Of a stretch of 64,000 nt of DNA, positions 33,570 through 44,112 are shown one piece after another. Location of the stretch: positions 5,808,407-5,872,406 of the forward strand of contig CM070623.1 in the NCBI GenBank assembly GCA_036346255.1, written 5' to 3'. The notes under the pieces are model-generated. The model was given only the letters and a program-made list of their open reading frames with translations, was not told where the DNA came from and made no database searches. Made by a program: the position numbers and the translations under genes. This stretch comes from Ampelocalamus luodianensis. Lineage: Eukaryota; Streptophyta; Magnoliopsida; Poales; Poaceae. Numbering within the stretch: position 1 is the stretch's first letter; every line of letters begins with the position of its first letter.

Positions 33570-34100
33570 TTGAGTTTTGAGGTGGACGATCATGTTTATC
33601 TTAAAGTCTCCCCAATGAAAGGAATGCAACGCTTTCAAGTCAAAGGCAAGTTAGCGCCTCGCTACATCGGTCCTTTCCGAATTCTAGCGAAGCGAGGTTC
33701 GGTAGCTTATCAGTTGGAGCTACCACCAACACTTTCAGATGTGCACAATGTATTCCATGTATCTCAACTGAAGAAATGTCTTCGAGTCCCTACTGAAGCG
33801 ACCAATTTAGAAGACCTCGATTTACAACCCGATCTTTCTTATCGGGAGCACCCGATTCGCATTCTTAAAAAAATAGAGCGCAAGACAAGGAACCGTAATA
33901 TCAAGTTCATCAAGGTTCAGTGGAGCAACCATACTGAAGATGAAGCAACTTGGGAGCGTGAAGACTTAATGCGAACCGAGTATCCAGAACTTTTTTCGTT
34001 CTACATGAAGTGTCTTCGAATCAAGAAAGAAAAGGTTAAACAAAGCAATGGGAAGGAAAATAAAATAGAAATTCCTTGTAACCTTGTTATGATACCTTAG
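33570..34100 (+). CDS. E2 integrase C-terminal domain and chromodomain
   Basis: A frame of 176 codons. It begins SFEVDDHVYLKVSPMKG and KGKLAPRYIGPFRIL, the integrase C-terminal SH3-like part, then DVHNVFHVSQLKKCLRVP. Residues from about 100 (PIRILKKIERKTRNRNIKF ... WSNHTEDEATWERE) form the chromodomain-like module that in chromoviruses directs integration towards heterochromatin. The tail is Lys-rich. A single-base break separates it from the core. The frame ends 30 bases before the PPT. Confidence 0.88.
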   Translation: MSFEVDDHVYLKVSPMKGMQRFQVKGKLAPRYIGPFRILAKRGSVAYQLELPPTLSDVHNVFHVSQLKKCLRVPTEATNLEDLDLQPDLSYREHPIRILKKIERKTRNRNIKFIKVQWSNHTEDEATWEREDLMRTEYPELFSFYMKCLRIKKEKVKQSNGKENKIEIPCNLVMIP

Positions 34101-34130
34101 TTCTACCTTTGAAAGGTCGAGATCTTTTGT

Positions 34131-34143
34131 AAGGGGGGGGGTT
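34131..34143 (+). other. Polypurine tract of E2
   Basis: AAGGGGGGGGGTT immediately precedes the 3' LTR start TGTAACATCCCC. Confidence 0.9.
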
Positions 34144-37100
34144 TGTAACATCCCCAAATTGATTAATGAGAATTAGTATGCATCTTATCAGCATGCATGG
34201 TATTTTGGAATCATTTGCATCAAATATTGTACTTGGAAAATCTAAATCAAGGATTAAACATACACTTCAAATTTGAACTCCAACTAAAAACAGCAACAAA
34301 AACCTTTGATCATCATCTGGAAATAATTTATTCAAATACTATGATAATTATCATTAATTAATATAATTTTTCCAAAATTTTTGGAACTAAAATCAACCCC
34401 TAGAAAATTCAAACACGATACAAAAACCTACTTTAGGTTGAATTAAAACTAAGCAAAATATATCATGAAAAGTAAGGTTTAATAATTTTTGTGAATACTA
34501 GGATGTCCCAGGACCCTCTCTGAATTATTTCAGATTTTTAGGATTTTTATTTCTAATTTTAGTGGCTGGGTCAAAGTGGGAGAATAGATTTATTCCTCAG
34601 TCAACTGTTGGACTCAGCCCTAACCGAGCCGGACCAGACCCTGACTCAGACTCGAGTCCGACCCGGGGCAAGTGGACTAGGCTAAATCAACTAACGTCCA
34701 TTAGATCCTGGCCGTCTGCTTTTAATCGAACGGCTCGAGCCACACCGCACCCCCCTCGCTCTTGTGCCGCTGACCCGCGGGCCCCGCTGGTCAGGCCCGT
34801 CTTCAACCTCGGGCAGGGGCGCGCGGAGGAGTCGAACGCCACGCGCCCACCGCACTCTGCTGCCCCTCCGTTAGCACTCGCGACGCCGTGACCCACCGCC
34901 CTCTGCGACCTATCCCCGAGCGTCTCCACTCAATACCGTGCCCATCTCCGTTATCCCCCAAGCTTAATACCCTTCGCACCACTTCCATTTCGGCCATTCT
35001 CCCTCTCGGTGGCAGAGGGAGAATAAGTTTTTCTTGCTTTTCTTCTTGGGTAAGCTCCGCTCCCCTATGTCCTTTGTCTTCCACTATCATCGTCGTGTTC
35101 GTTTTGCTAAGTTGAGCCCTTGAATTTTTGCCGTAGCTCTCGGACCCTGACCTTGCCTTCGATGACCCTGAGCGTGCTCTAAGTGCCATCCCCGTGTCAT
35201 CTCTTATTACGGTAAGTTATACCTTGGATTAACTGCGTCATCTCGTTCCTTTAAGCACTCTTCTGATTTCCCCTCATCTTTTGGACCGTGTACTTCAGGA
35301 GCTAGTGAATTGGGATTTTCCCCTTTTGTCGGCCGATGCCTCTGTTCTTCGTCAAATCGCCGTCATGGTGAGCCATTTCTTGATTGATTTCGGTTACACC
35401 ATCTTCTCTGCCCCCCGAACCCTTCACAACTGTTCTTCACTGATCTCTTGTCGCAGGTTTCTCTCCCCTCGTGAACCCGAGCGTCGCCGTCGCCATTGAT
35501 GGCACTAGTTTCTTCCCGAGCTTTTCTAGCTTTTCTTTTTCTGCTGGTAAGCTTCCACTGACTTCCTAGTAGCTCAAGCATACGTTGTTTTGCACTTATT
35601 TGCACCGTGGCGTCACTTTCGTTGTTGCCGTTTTAGCACCGCCGCCCTTCTCCAGCGTGCTGCCGGCACGCACCACCGTAAGCTTAGTCACTGGTGCCAT
35701 TAGCTTCGCTAGGGTATGAGGAACCCATTTATGGCCTTGACCGGCGCCGGCGTGGACCACATCGCCGGCAAGCCACCAGGAAAGCTAACGGGAGCGCGGC
35801 TCTGTTGTCGGATTACCGACCGAAAACAGTAGCGCAATTAGTTTAAATCTAATTGTTGTTTAATTTGAGTAATGGTTGTTTAAAGAAGTTGATATCTCTA
35901 TGACTTGTGGGCCCGTATTGTTGGTTAAGTGGTTATGTATTTTCAGTAGGACATATTCCCTTAAGGTAAAACGTTTTATTAGGATGCTATGAATAGTTTT
36001 ACGTCTCTTTGTGTAGGAGACGTATTCCAAAGAGTACGCCTTCGGCTTGGTTTCGGCCAAGACCAGTCCGCGTTGACTGGGTCAAAACCCTTGACCCCGG
36101 CCCCACTCGTCATCCCCTGTGGCTAGCTGTAGGTGAGTGAGAAAAGTATTGAGTTCTTTTAGAAAATCTGGAAAATGAATTATATTCACACTGAAAATTG
36201 TATTAACTTCAAAAATCCATATCTAATTCAAATCAACTCCAAATTGAATGAAACCACTTCTGGTAATTTTAATTTTTAATGAACTTTATGTTAAAATTGG
36301 TTTCAAACATGTCTATGTAACAGAGAGAATTATTTTGGAAAATGAGCTATAAACACTATTATTTTTACAAAAGAAAATCGTTGATAACTTTAAAAATTCA
36401 TAAGTAATTCTTGGAAACTCCAAAAATAGTGAAATCAGTTTTGATAATTTATATTTCAAATGAACTTAATTATAAAAATGGTTTCAAACTTACATCTGTC
36501 ACAGAAACTATAGCTTAAGGAAAATGATCCTAAAGGGCATTATTTTTTACACTATTAATGCTGATAACTTTAGAAATCAATAACAAAATCATGAAAACTC
36601 CAATTGAAGCAAACTCAACTGTTTTGAACTTGTAATAATATTGCCTATTTATCCATGTAATCCTTGTATCCATCACTGCTCTACAAATTTTAACCAAATA
36701 ATTAAATTAGGTGAATAGTGAGAGATCGGATTTTATAGAAAGTTGAGTTTCAAACTGTTATAACTTTCACATACTAAATCCAAATGGAATGAATCCTTCA
36801 CTTAAATTCATATAAAATCATAATCTACCTACTTTATAAATTTCATATATTTTTGAGCATGTTGAATTTCTGGCTTTATTTGATATTTATTGCAATATCG
36901 TCTTTCATTAGGTTTTTCGACGATAACGATTTATTCGTGAGATTATTATGAGTATAACCTGAGATTGAACAAGTGGTACAGCAAAGGTGCGAGCACCCTC
37001 CTCTTGATCATATTGCTCCCAGTAATTTTTAAATGTTTTGTGTGAGTTTATTATCACAATTGCATGCTATTTTGAAATGTATATTTATGGGTAGAAGTAG

Positions 37101-38722
37101 TTAAATTCCTAATTGCTACATTAGCCCTCCTTTGAATGTTGATTACCTTTATACCTTGAATGACTAAGTTTATATGTTATATGGGATTGTTTATTAGTTT
37201 GTAGAACGATGCTTAGCCATGCTAGTAGTCATAGCCGAGAGCGGTTGATGGAGCTAGTCCATCGGCCAGTGAATCGAATTGAATCCTGATGAAATTTGAG
37301 GATTTTATGGATTGGATTATGTTGGATTTGAGGGTTGTATCCAGATCTTCACATCTGGGGTTTGTGGACATATGGGCATGTGTTTTATGTTCTTAACATG
37401 GACGGGTGTAGGGTGATCATGAAATATTGTTGTTGTTGTTGTTATGGAATTGTGTAGCCCCGTCTGAGTGTTTAAGGACCGGTCTGTGGTGTGATGAACC
37501 AAGTCTTACGTGCAACCACACGCCGGGATAATAGCGAAGGCTTGGCTTAATAATTTGTTGTGTGTTAGCTATCAAAACACAATGGGATTGACAATTGTTG
37601 TTGTTATGTATTTAATTGTTCTTTTGTCAATCTCGTGGGGGCATATTAAATTTTTGCCTTACTTGCCCTTAAGGGTCTCTTGTTTGTTAATGGACTTACT
37701 TACACAACGGGGTTCACCTGTGGTGTGAGGCGCTTAGTCTGCTATGGGATTCTGTTCCTCGGGTGGTTTGATAGTTAGGACATGACATTGTAACGACCTC
37801 GTTATGATATCTTAGTCACACTCCTTCGGAAGAGTGCATGGCGACAGTATAAGGTATTCATATCGTGTGGGTAAAGCTGTACAACTCTGCAGAGTAACTA
37901 AATCTATTCGAATAGCCTCGTCCTAGGTTATGGACAACACTTGTGGGAAAGTAGGCACAGTTAGCTTTTGGGAATTGAGTTTGAGTTATGGTTGAAAATG
38001 TATGTCTTTATGTTAGTTGTTCAGATCTGAAATGATTTCATGAACGCGTAGTTCGCGCATTAAATTTGTTGAGGAATGAATTGTGTCACGAATGGGATGT
38101 TCGTGTGTTGATTATACGTGGAGATTATACCCTTGTTGATCATTACTTACTATCATAAAATGTTTTCTAAATGCTTTACAAATGGCAAGTTAGAACCTTT
38201 TATCCTTATGCAAAACTTGCTTTATGCTGAAAATGTAGTAACCTTCCTTTGATACTTACATGCATCCTTATTTCTCTTCAAAGTCTCGCGAGTACAATTT
38301 TGTACTCTAACAGTGTCTATTTGTCTAGGTGAGAACGACAGGTGCAACGGCTTTAACTCCAGTTGGTTGCTTGTGGGATTGTGGGCATACCAACTCGGTT
38401 ATTCCCTTTTTATTTTAAGTTTATCTTCCACTGTAATTTATTTGTGTTAATTAGATTTGGCCGATCTGCCCTCTTTCGCAACCTTGTACTATAAGGTTCT
38501 ATTTAAATGATGTTGTAATTGAATCTTTTATTCTCGTACATTGTGTATGGATGTGATTGCAATGTTGTGTACTAGGATATGTGCATGTTAGCCACTGATC
38601 CTTGGGAGCTAGCATGTGACACATATCCAGGTCACTCGGAATCGTGTGCGTCTCACGTTAAGTGTTGCGTTTACGGCGTATTCACTTCGCTTGATACGGA
38701 TCCGATCTCGGGGGTCCTCACA
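34144..38722 (+). repeat. 3' LTR of E2, 4.6 kb
   Basis: It begins TGTAACATCCCC and ends GGGGTCCTCACA. It aligns with the 5' LTR along its length with scattered substitutions and very short indels, and lacks the 511-bp MITE. The conserved block with CTATTCGAATAG is at 37865-37935. ORFs such as 34562-34891 and the minus frame 34803-35189 recur at the same place in the 5' LTR and carry no known domain, so they were not called as genes. Confidence 0.92.
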
Positions 38723-38727
38723 CTACT
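38723..38727. repeat. Right 5-bp target-site duplication of E2
   Basis: CTACT, identical to 23773-23777. Confidence 0.9.
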
Positions 38728-40405
38728 CTTAGAAAGTTTTGGGTTGAGGTTATTTCTACTGCATATTATGTTTCTAACAGAGTATTTTTAAGAGGCCCAT
38801 TGCACAAGACTTCTTATGAGTTGAGATTTGGTCGCAGGCCTAGTGTTTCTCACTTCAGAGTTTTTGGGTGTAATTGCTTTATTCTTAAATAGGTAATCTT
38901 GATAAATTTGAATCTAGATCTTCAGATGGCATTTTTCTTGGTTACCTTGCTCACACTTGTGGTTATCGTGAACTAAACTTAGGGACTAACAAAATTGTTG
39001 AGACCCGCAATGTTACTTTTGATGAGGCTAGTCCTAGTACTAGACCCGACATTTCAGGTACACAGGTTCAGGGGGAGTCAAAAAGCATATTTCTTGATGA
39101 AGATGAGGATCTTGATTTTGGTGTTGTTTTTCCTCCCATGCCACCACTTGCACCAGTTGAGGAAGTTGCACCTTCTACTTCCACTTTAGCTGGAGACATT
39201 GCTACCTCGAGTGGGGTGGTACCTCCTGATGGATCACCTGCAGAGGCCTCTAGTGGGGCGGTACCTCCTGATGGATCACCTGCAGAGGATGTTGGTAATG
39301 TTGAAACTACATTCGAACCTTCTGCACCATTGCATATTTAGCGGTGTCATCCCCCAGAATAGATGATTGGTGACATTCATGAAAGGGTACACGTTCCAGG
39401 TTTGCTTCTCCTGAATCATATGCTTATTCTGCTTTTGCTGCCTCTTTTGAGCCCACTGATGTATGTCATGCTTTATCTGATGAGTCTTGGATCAATGTCA
39501 TGCATAAAGAATTGAAAAATTTTGAGCGTAATAAAGTCTGGACCTTAGTTGAACCTCCTAATCGACATAATGTGATTAGAACTAAATGGGTTTTTTTTTA
39601 TAAAAAAAACAAAGTGATGATGGTATTGTGGTTAGAAATAAGGCTAGACTTATTGCACAGGGGTATTCTCAAGTACATAGTCTTAATTTTGGTGAAACTT
39701 TTGCTCATGTTGCTAGATTAGAGGCTATTAGAATTCTCTTAGCAGTTGCTGCGTTTAAAGGTTTTAAATTGTATCAAATGGATGTTAAGAGTACTTTTCT
39801 TAATGGTTTTATTGAGGAGGAAGTTTATGCTAAGCAACCACTTGGCTTTGAACATCCTAAATTTCCTAATCATGTCCACAAATTGTCTAAACCCTTATAT
39901 GGATTAAAACAAGTTCCTAGATCATTGTATGAAAGGCTCAAATTATACTTGTTAAAAAATAAGTTTCAAATGGATGTTTGGTGGCTCCTCTCATGCCTTG
40001 GTTTCCTAGTTTTCAGATACTATGAGCAGGAGATTCTAGATGAGCATGATGGAGGGAGTTAACTTACTTCTTAAGTTTGCAAATAAAACAAACTAAGCAA
40101 GGCATTTTTCTTCATCAAACTAAGTACACGAAGGACCTACTTAGACGTTTCGACATGAGAACCTGCAAACATGTCACCACTCCAATAGGGTCTACAACTG
40201 TACTTGACTTAGATGAAGAAGGTGAGGCGGTGGACTAAAAACAATACATGAGCATGATTGGGTCTCTGTTTTACTTTACTGGTTCGTGGCCACACATACA
40301 CTTTGTTATATGTCTGTGCGTTTGATTTCAAGTTCCACCTCGTGCATCCCATCGTCAGGCTGTGAAAAGAATTTTCAGGTACCTCTAATCAACATTAGAT
40401 TTCTA
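38728..40405 (+). pseudogene. Ty1/copia integrase end, RT and RNase H, right half
   Basis: It continues the copia gene from 23777. It reads RKFWVEV-like sequence, STAYYVSNRVFLRGPLHKTS and SVSHFRVFGC (end of integrase), then an acidic linker with a tandem SGVVPPDGSPAE / SGAVPPDGSPAE repeat. The RT follows: LKNFERNKVWTLVEPP, NKARLIAQGYSQV, YQMDVKSTFLNGFIEEEVY and LSKPLYGLKQVPRS. After LLKNKFQM the sequence jumps to FGGSSHALVS; the segment with the catalytic YVDD is missing. RNase H remnants are RRFDMRTCKHVTTPIG, YMSMIGSLFYF and SHRQAVKRIFRYL. Dead. Confidence 0.88.
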
Positions 40406-40645
40406 ACTATTGAAAAATCCTGTTAGGAAGGGTATCAGTCCCTTAATTATTGGGATTGGATAGATTTTCGTGACCTTGTTGATAAGGCCACATTTTATTT
40501 TTTCGGTTTGAGTGTGATCTGCAGAAAATAGAAAAAAATCGCCGTGTGGTGGTTCGGCGAAAAAAAGCAGGACGCGGCCGAGTTACACGGCTTGATTAGC
40601 AACCTCAAGAGGGACTCTTTGTACTCGTCATCTGCTGCGGGAAAA
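40406..40645. other. No gene seen; transition from copia to unrelated sequence
   Basis: The copia reading (FRYL*STLDF) fades after about 40420. No copia PPT or LTR follows. The remaining bases have no recognisable content. Confidence 0.5.
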
Positions 40646-40780
40646 AAAACAAGAAGCGGAGAAGAAGCAGGTCGCACAGCAGGAGGTCGATCGCTCCAGG
40701 TTCCTCGTCGCGCGCGCAGAGCAGGAGTGGCGCGCCGCCAAGGCCGTCGAGAAGATTGCAGTGTTTTTTGCTCGGGCGTG
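40646..40780 (+). pseudogene. Prohibitin-like gene fragment
   Basis: One frame reads KKQVAQQEVDRSRFLVARAE then QEWRAA, closely resembling the coiled-coil segment of plant prohibitins ('KQVAQQEAERSRFLV.KAEQERRAA'). Prohibitins form ring complexes in the mitochondrial inner membrane. The similarity ends after about 35 residues, reading AVEKIAVFFARA and a stop instead of the expected IIRAEGESEAA. No start, intron or further domain is present, so it is a fragment, perhaps carried here by a transposon. The assignment rests on memory of the family motif. Confidence 0.45.
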
Positions 40781-40852
40781 AGTACAGAGAACCATCCAGG
40801 GATTCTTGCTGTGCGCAACATGATGGAGACGTTTTGCTGTTGATGTTTTGTG

Positions 40853-41820
40853 AAAAAAAATTTGAAATAATATTTTTTAATTTTTTTTTTTACAAAACTA
40901 GGTAGTCATCTCTAAAAATTGCAAAAATAGGTCCCTGTCGCGAGTTCATCTGGAGAAAGGCTCCTATCGCCAGTTGAACTGGCGACAGGAACCCTAAACA
41001 GTGGAGGCAGGTTCCTGTCGCTAGTTCAACTGGCGATAGGTTTCTAAGAATTTTTAAATATAGTAAATAAACTCACAAAATTATGAATTTTTTTGTGATG
41101 CTGCCTGATAGAATGTTCTTTCTTGTGTAATTGTTTCATAATTTTATACCTTCTGAATTTGTCTACAAAATTCATTTAAGTATACTATTTTTAGGAATTT
41201 ATACATATACCAAATAAGGTCCAACAATTATGAATTTTTTTGTGAACGCTTATTACATAGTTTACTTATTTTTGTAATGTTTCTAGAATTTTTTATGTTC
41301 TTAAATTATCTCTAAAATTAACGGTTTACATAATCAAGTACACTGCATCAAAAACCTAAATTAAGAATTTTGTAGACAATTTCAAATCATATAAAATTCT
41401 GTAAAAACTACAAAAACAATTACACTATGCAAGGAGTGTTCACAAAATTTTTTATAATTTTGGACCTCATTTGGTATATGTATAAATTCTTACAAATAGT
41501 ATACTTAAATGAATTTTGTAGACAAATTCAGAAGGTATAAAATTATGAAAAAATTACACAAGCAAGAACATTCTATCAGGAAGCTTCAACAAAAAAAATA
41601 GTAATTGTTTGAGTTTATTTACTATATTTAAAAATTCCTAGAAACCTATTGCCAGTTGAACTGGCGACAGGAATCCGCTCTTTTCCTGTCGCCAGTTCAA
41701 CTGGCGATAGAAGCATGTCGCCAGATGAACTGGCAACAGGGACCTATTTTTGTAATTTTTTGAGATGACTACCTAGTTTTGTAAAAAAAAAAATTAAAAA
41801 TATATTATTTTAAAAAAAAT
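40853..41820. mobile_element. Long fold-back (inverted-repeat) element, about 950 bp
   Basis: The left half (40862 to about 41325) is matched by the reverse complement of the right half (about 41350-41811), leaving a loop of only some tens of bases. Examples: TACAAAACTAGGTAGTCATC near 40891 pairs with GATGACTACCTAGTTTTGTA near 41764, and CCTTCTGAATTTGTCTACAA near 41151 pairs with 41515-41540. AAAAAAAAT flanks both ends (40853-40861, 41812-41820), a possible 9-bp target duplication, although low in complexity. No protein is encoded. A MULE-type MITE or another fold-back transposon is the likely class. Confidence 0.8.
40967..41036. repeat. Palindromic 19-mers in the left arm of the fold-back element
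   Basis: TCGCCAGTTGAACTGGCGA (40967-40985) and TCGCTAGTTCAACTGGCGA (41018-41036) are each self-complementary. The mirror copies in the right arm are at 41649-41667 and 41689-41707. Confidence 0.9.
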
Positions 41821-42929
41821 CGATGGTTTGTTGTGTGTCATCAACCGTGTGTTGAAGAAAAACAGCTTCTGCAATGAGTTAATCCAAAGAATCGTGCTGT
41901 TGGGAGATTGATTTTACGTCTAGCCATCCATCCATCGCGTTGCATGAGCGTAGCCAGAGCGACGACAGCACTACGTGCGTGCGGCTCCGGCAAGTGCGAC
42001 GAAGCGTGCGAAAAATCTTTTATAATCATTTATCCTTTCTGATTGTAATTAACGATCCAACAGTTACACCTAAAATGCTTTGAACATCTGATGTCCTGAC
42101 AAAGCATTGTTGATATCCAGGGACAGAGCCAGCGGCCCTCTAAAGCCTGGCCACACCACGAGTCTACGGCCGCTCGCTTGTCTCCCAAGTTCCAACCACC
42201 GTAGAATAAAGAATTTTTCATTAAAACATGTGGATATGAAGGTTTTGCTCCAACATACGTAGAAACAAATGTTGGTTTAACTTCGTTGTACGGTCAAGAG
42301 AAGATATATTCAGCATAGGTATTGTTAATATTCATTGGATTTCCACTTAGTTACAGACAGAGTGCAATTGGGCCATGACAAAGAAGGGTATGCGCTTCTT
42401 CTTTCTCGCATTTCACCTTTCCTAACATGACCAGTAGGCACCACAAAGGTACAAAAACTACAACTAAAGTCCACAAAGAAATATAGTTCTTATTTCATCT
42501 TTTTCTTCTCCTGGAACAAATAGTTGTGCATTTGATTTACTGTTTTACCTGCCTCACAATAACTCTGGACACTGGTGCTGAAACGCTAGATTTCAGTAGG
42601 TCAACGACCTTAACCACAGATATGTACCTCAAACATCAGTTCGGGTAAAGAAATCTAACAAAATCTTGGATTTGATCTCCGATGCACTGACTATTACCAA
42701 CAGTATTGATTCCTCCAAATCAACTAAACCACTCTACCGAAGCAAGGATATACATGGATTTACCTATACGAGCAGGACGCGCAGAACTTCAACTCGACGG
42801 TGGTGCCGAAGCCAGGTCCATCCACCTGCAACTCCTACGCCAGAGATAGCGAGAGGGGAAAAAGCACACGACTCTCCTTGTTTAAACTAGATCGAATTGG
42901 CACTGGAGCGAAGAGATGGTTGAACTTAC
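41821..42929. other. Unassigned DNA, no gene supported
   Basis: Mixed composition with no long open frame. A short stretch at about 42755-42850 can be read as LYEQDAQNFNSTVVPKPGPS on the plus strand but was not recognised. This may be flanking sequence or introns of the minus-strand gene relic described next. Confidence 0.5.
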
Positions 42930-42990
42930 AGCCACCTGCATGCGCAGAAGCGGTGGCGTCGGCGGAGGGGTCGTCTGGCTGTAACTGTAA

Positions 42991-43004
42991 GGATGTGTTT
43001 GGTT
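42991..43004 (+). repeat. Harbinger left TIR
   Basis: GGATGTGTTTGGTT follows the TAA target duplication. Confidence 0.88.
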
Positions 43005-43149
43005 CCTAGGATCATGGGGGATGGGCCAGGTCCATCCCAAAAAAAACGGTGTTTGGATCAGAGTCGTGGGATCGGATGGTCCCAAAATGCTGGAAAAAAC
43101 GGGACAGTGCCAGCCCAAGAAATCGGTGGGACGGGGGCGTCCCTCATCC

Positions 43150-44112
43150 CCCCGACGCGTCACGTGCCTCGCGCGTGGGGAAAAATCCCCGTGCGGTCAC
43201 CCCCTCGCGGCTCCGCTCCTCCCGTTTCTCCTCCCCGGTCATTCCAGTGCTCCTCCCCGTCTGAGAAAAACTCGCGTCCCCTTCTCGATCTCAGGCCAGC
43301 GGTCGGCCTCCGTGCCCGCAGAGGTCCAGCGGCGGCCGCTCATCTCAAGGGAAAGCCAGGCGGCGGCGCATCACCGGCTCGGACGGGTAAAGTTGCCACA
43401 CACAGCTCCTCCTCCATCCCGCCGCTCCGTCGCCGCCGCCGGTCTCTCGTGGGCGCGCCGCCGCTGGTTCTTGGGAGGGCGTGTGCGCATCAACATCAGG
43501 TGATTTTCTGCCTTCTTGGGTTTGGATTTGTGCGATTCATGTTTCTTTTCTTGGGTTTGGATCCAGGGATTCTTGCGGCCGCGGGTTTGGCTTGATCCGT
43601 CCTTGATCTTTCACACCGGCGACGGTCTCCCTCAACCTCACCGCCGCGAGATCCGTACCTGTTCTTCCACACCGGCGACTCTCCCTCAACCTCGGCTGCC
43701 GGGAGATCTCGGCTGCAGTGCAAGGTTTGGAAACCCTAGCATGCCCTGTCTCTTCTTTGTAGAGGATGTGTGATCTCAAAAATTGCATTGTATATACATG
43801 TTGAGATTGAGATTGAGATGATTGCAGTAAACAATATTGAGATTGAGATGATTCTGTGAAGTATTATTGAGCAGTAGTAGACATTTTGAGGAGTAGTATT
43901 GATATTGTGCAGTAGTCGACATATTGAGCAGTAGTACTGATATTGAGTAGTAGACATCGATTTCCACTGTAAACTTGCTTGATCGTGCAGTTGACAATAT
44001 GCAGCGTGACACTTAACATATGCTTAGTTTTGTTATTAAACTTGTTGCAACTAAGGTGGGCAAATGTCATGACATGGAGACATGTTTTTTGTGTTTGCTT
44101 CATTTATTGTAG
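43150..44112 (+). promoter_or_regulatory. Harbinger 5' region: GC-rich leader and probable 5' UTR intron
   Basis: A GC-rich block (43140-43490) precedes CATCAG|GTGATTTTCTGCC (donor at 43500). The sequence TTTATTGTAG|ATGG at 44103-44115 places a strong acceptor exactly before the transposase ATG. An intron in the 5' UTR is therefore inferred, with the GC-rich block as first exon and promoter-proximal DNA. The 200-codon frame at 42993-43595 overlaps the TIR and has no domain, so it was not called. Confidence 0.5.

Larger units (their letters stand above)
23778..38722 (+). mobile_element. Ty3/gypsy chromovirus E2 (Tekay/Del-like), full length, 14.9 kb
   Basis: All expected parts are present in order: 5' LTR (23778-28855), PBS (28860), leader, gag, protease, RT, RNase H, integrase, chromodomain, PPT (34131) and 3' LTR (34144-38722), flanked by the target duplication CTACT. 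The two LTRs are very similar apart from a MITE present only in the 5' copy. It inserted into a copia integrase gene. Three stop codons and at least three frameshifts break gag-pol, so it is probably immobile now, though it is the best preserved gypsy element in the window. Confidence 0.95.

Noticed and set aside
34803..35189. 128-codon minus frame that recurs at 24428-24826
   Set aside because: Recurrence is explained by the two LTRs of E2; no domain and no separate conservation evidence.
42117..42140. CAGGGACAGAGCCAGCGG as a hAT-like terminal repeat
   Set aside because: It resembles common grass hAT ends, but no matching inverted end or target duplication was found nearby.
42755..42850. 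Plus-strand reading LYEQDAQNFNSTVVPKPGPS as a coding exon
   Set aside because: Too short, no splice context identified and no family recognised.
42993..43595. 200-codon plus-strand frame
   Set aside because: It begins within the Harbinger TIR and runs through the GC-rich leader; no domain, and two other frames are also open there.
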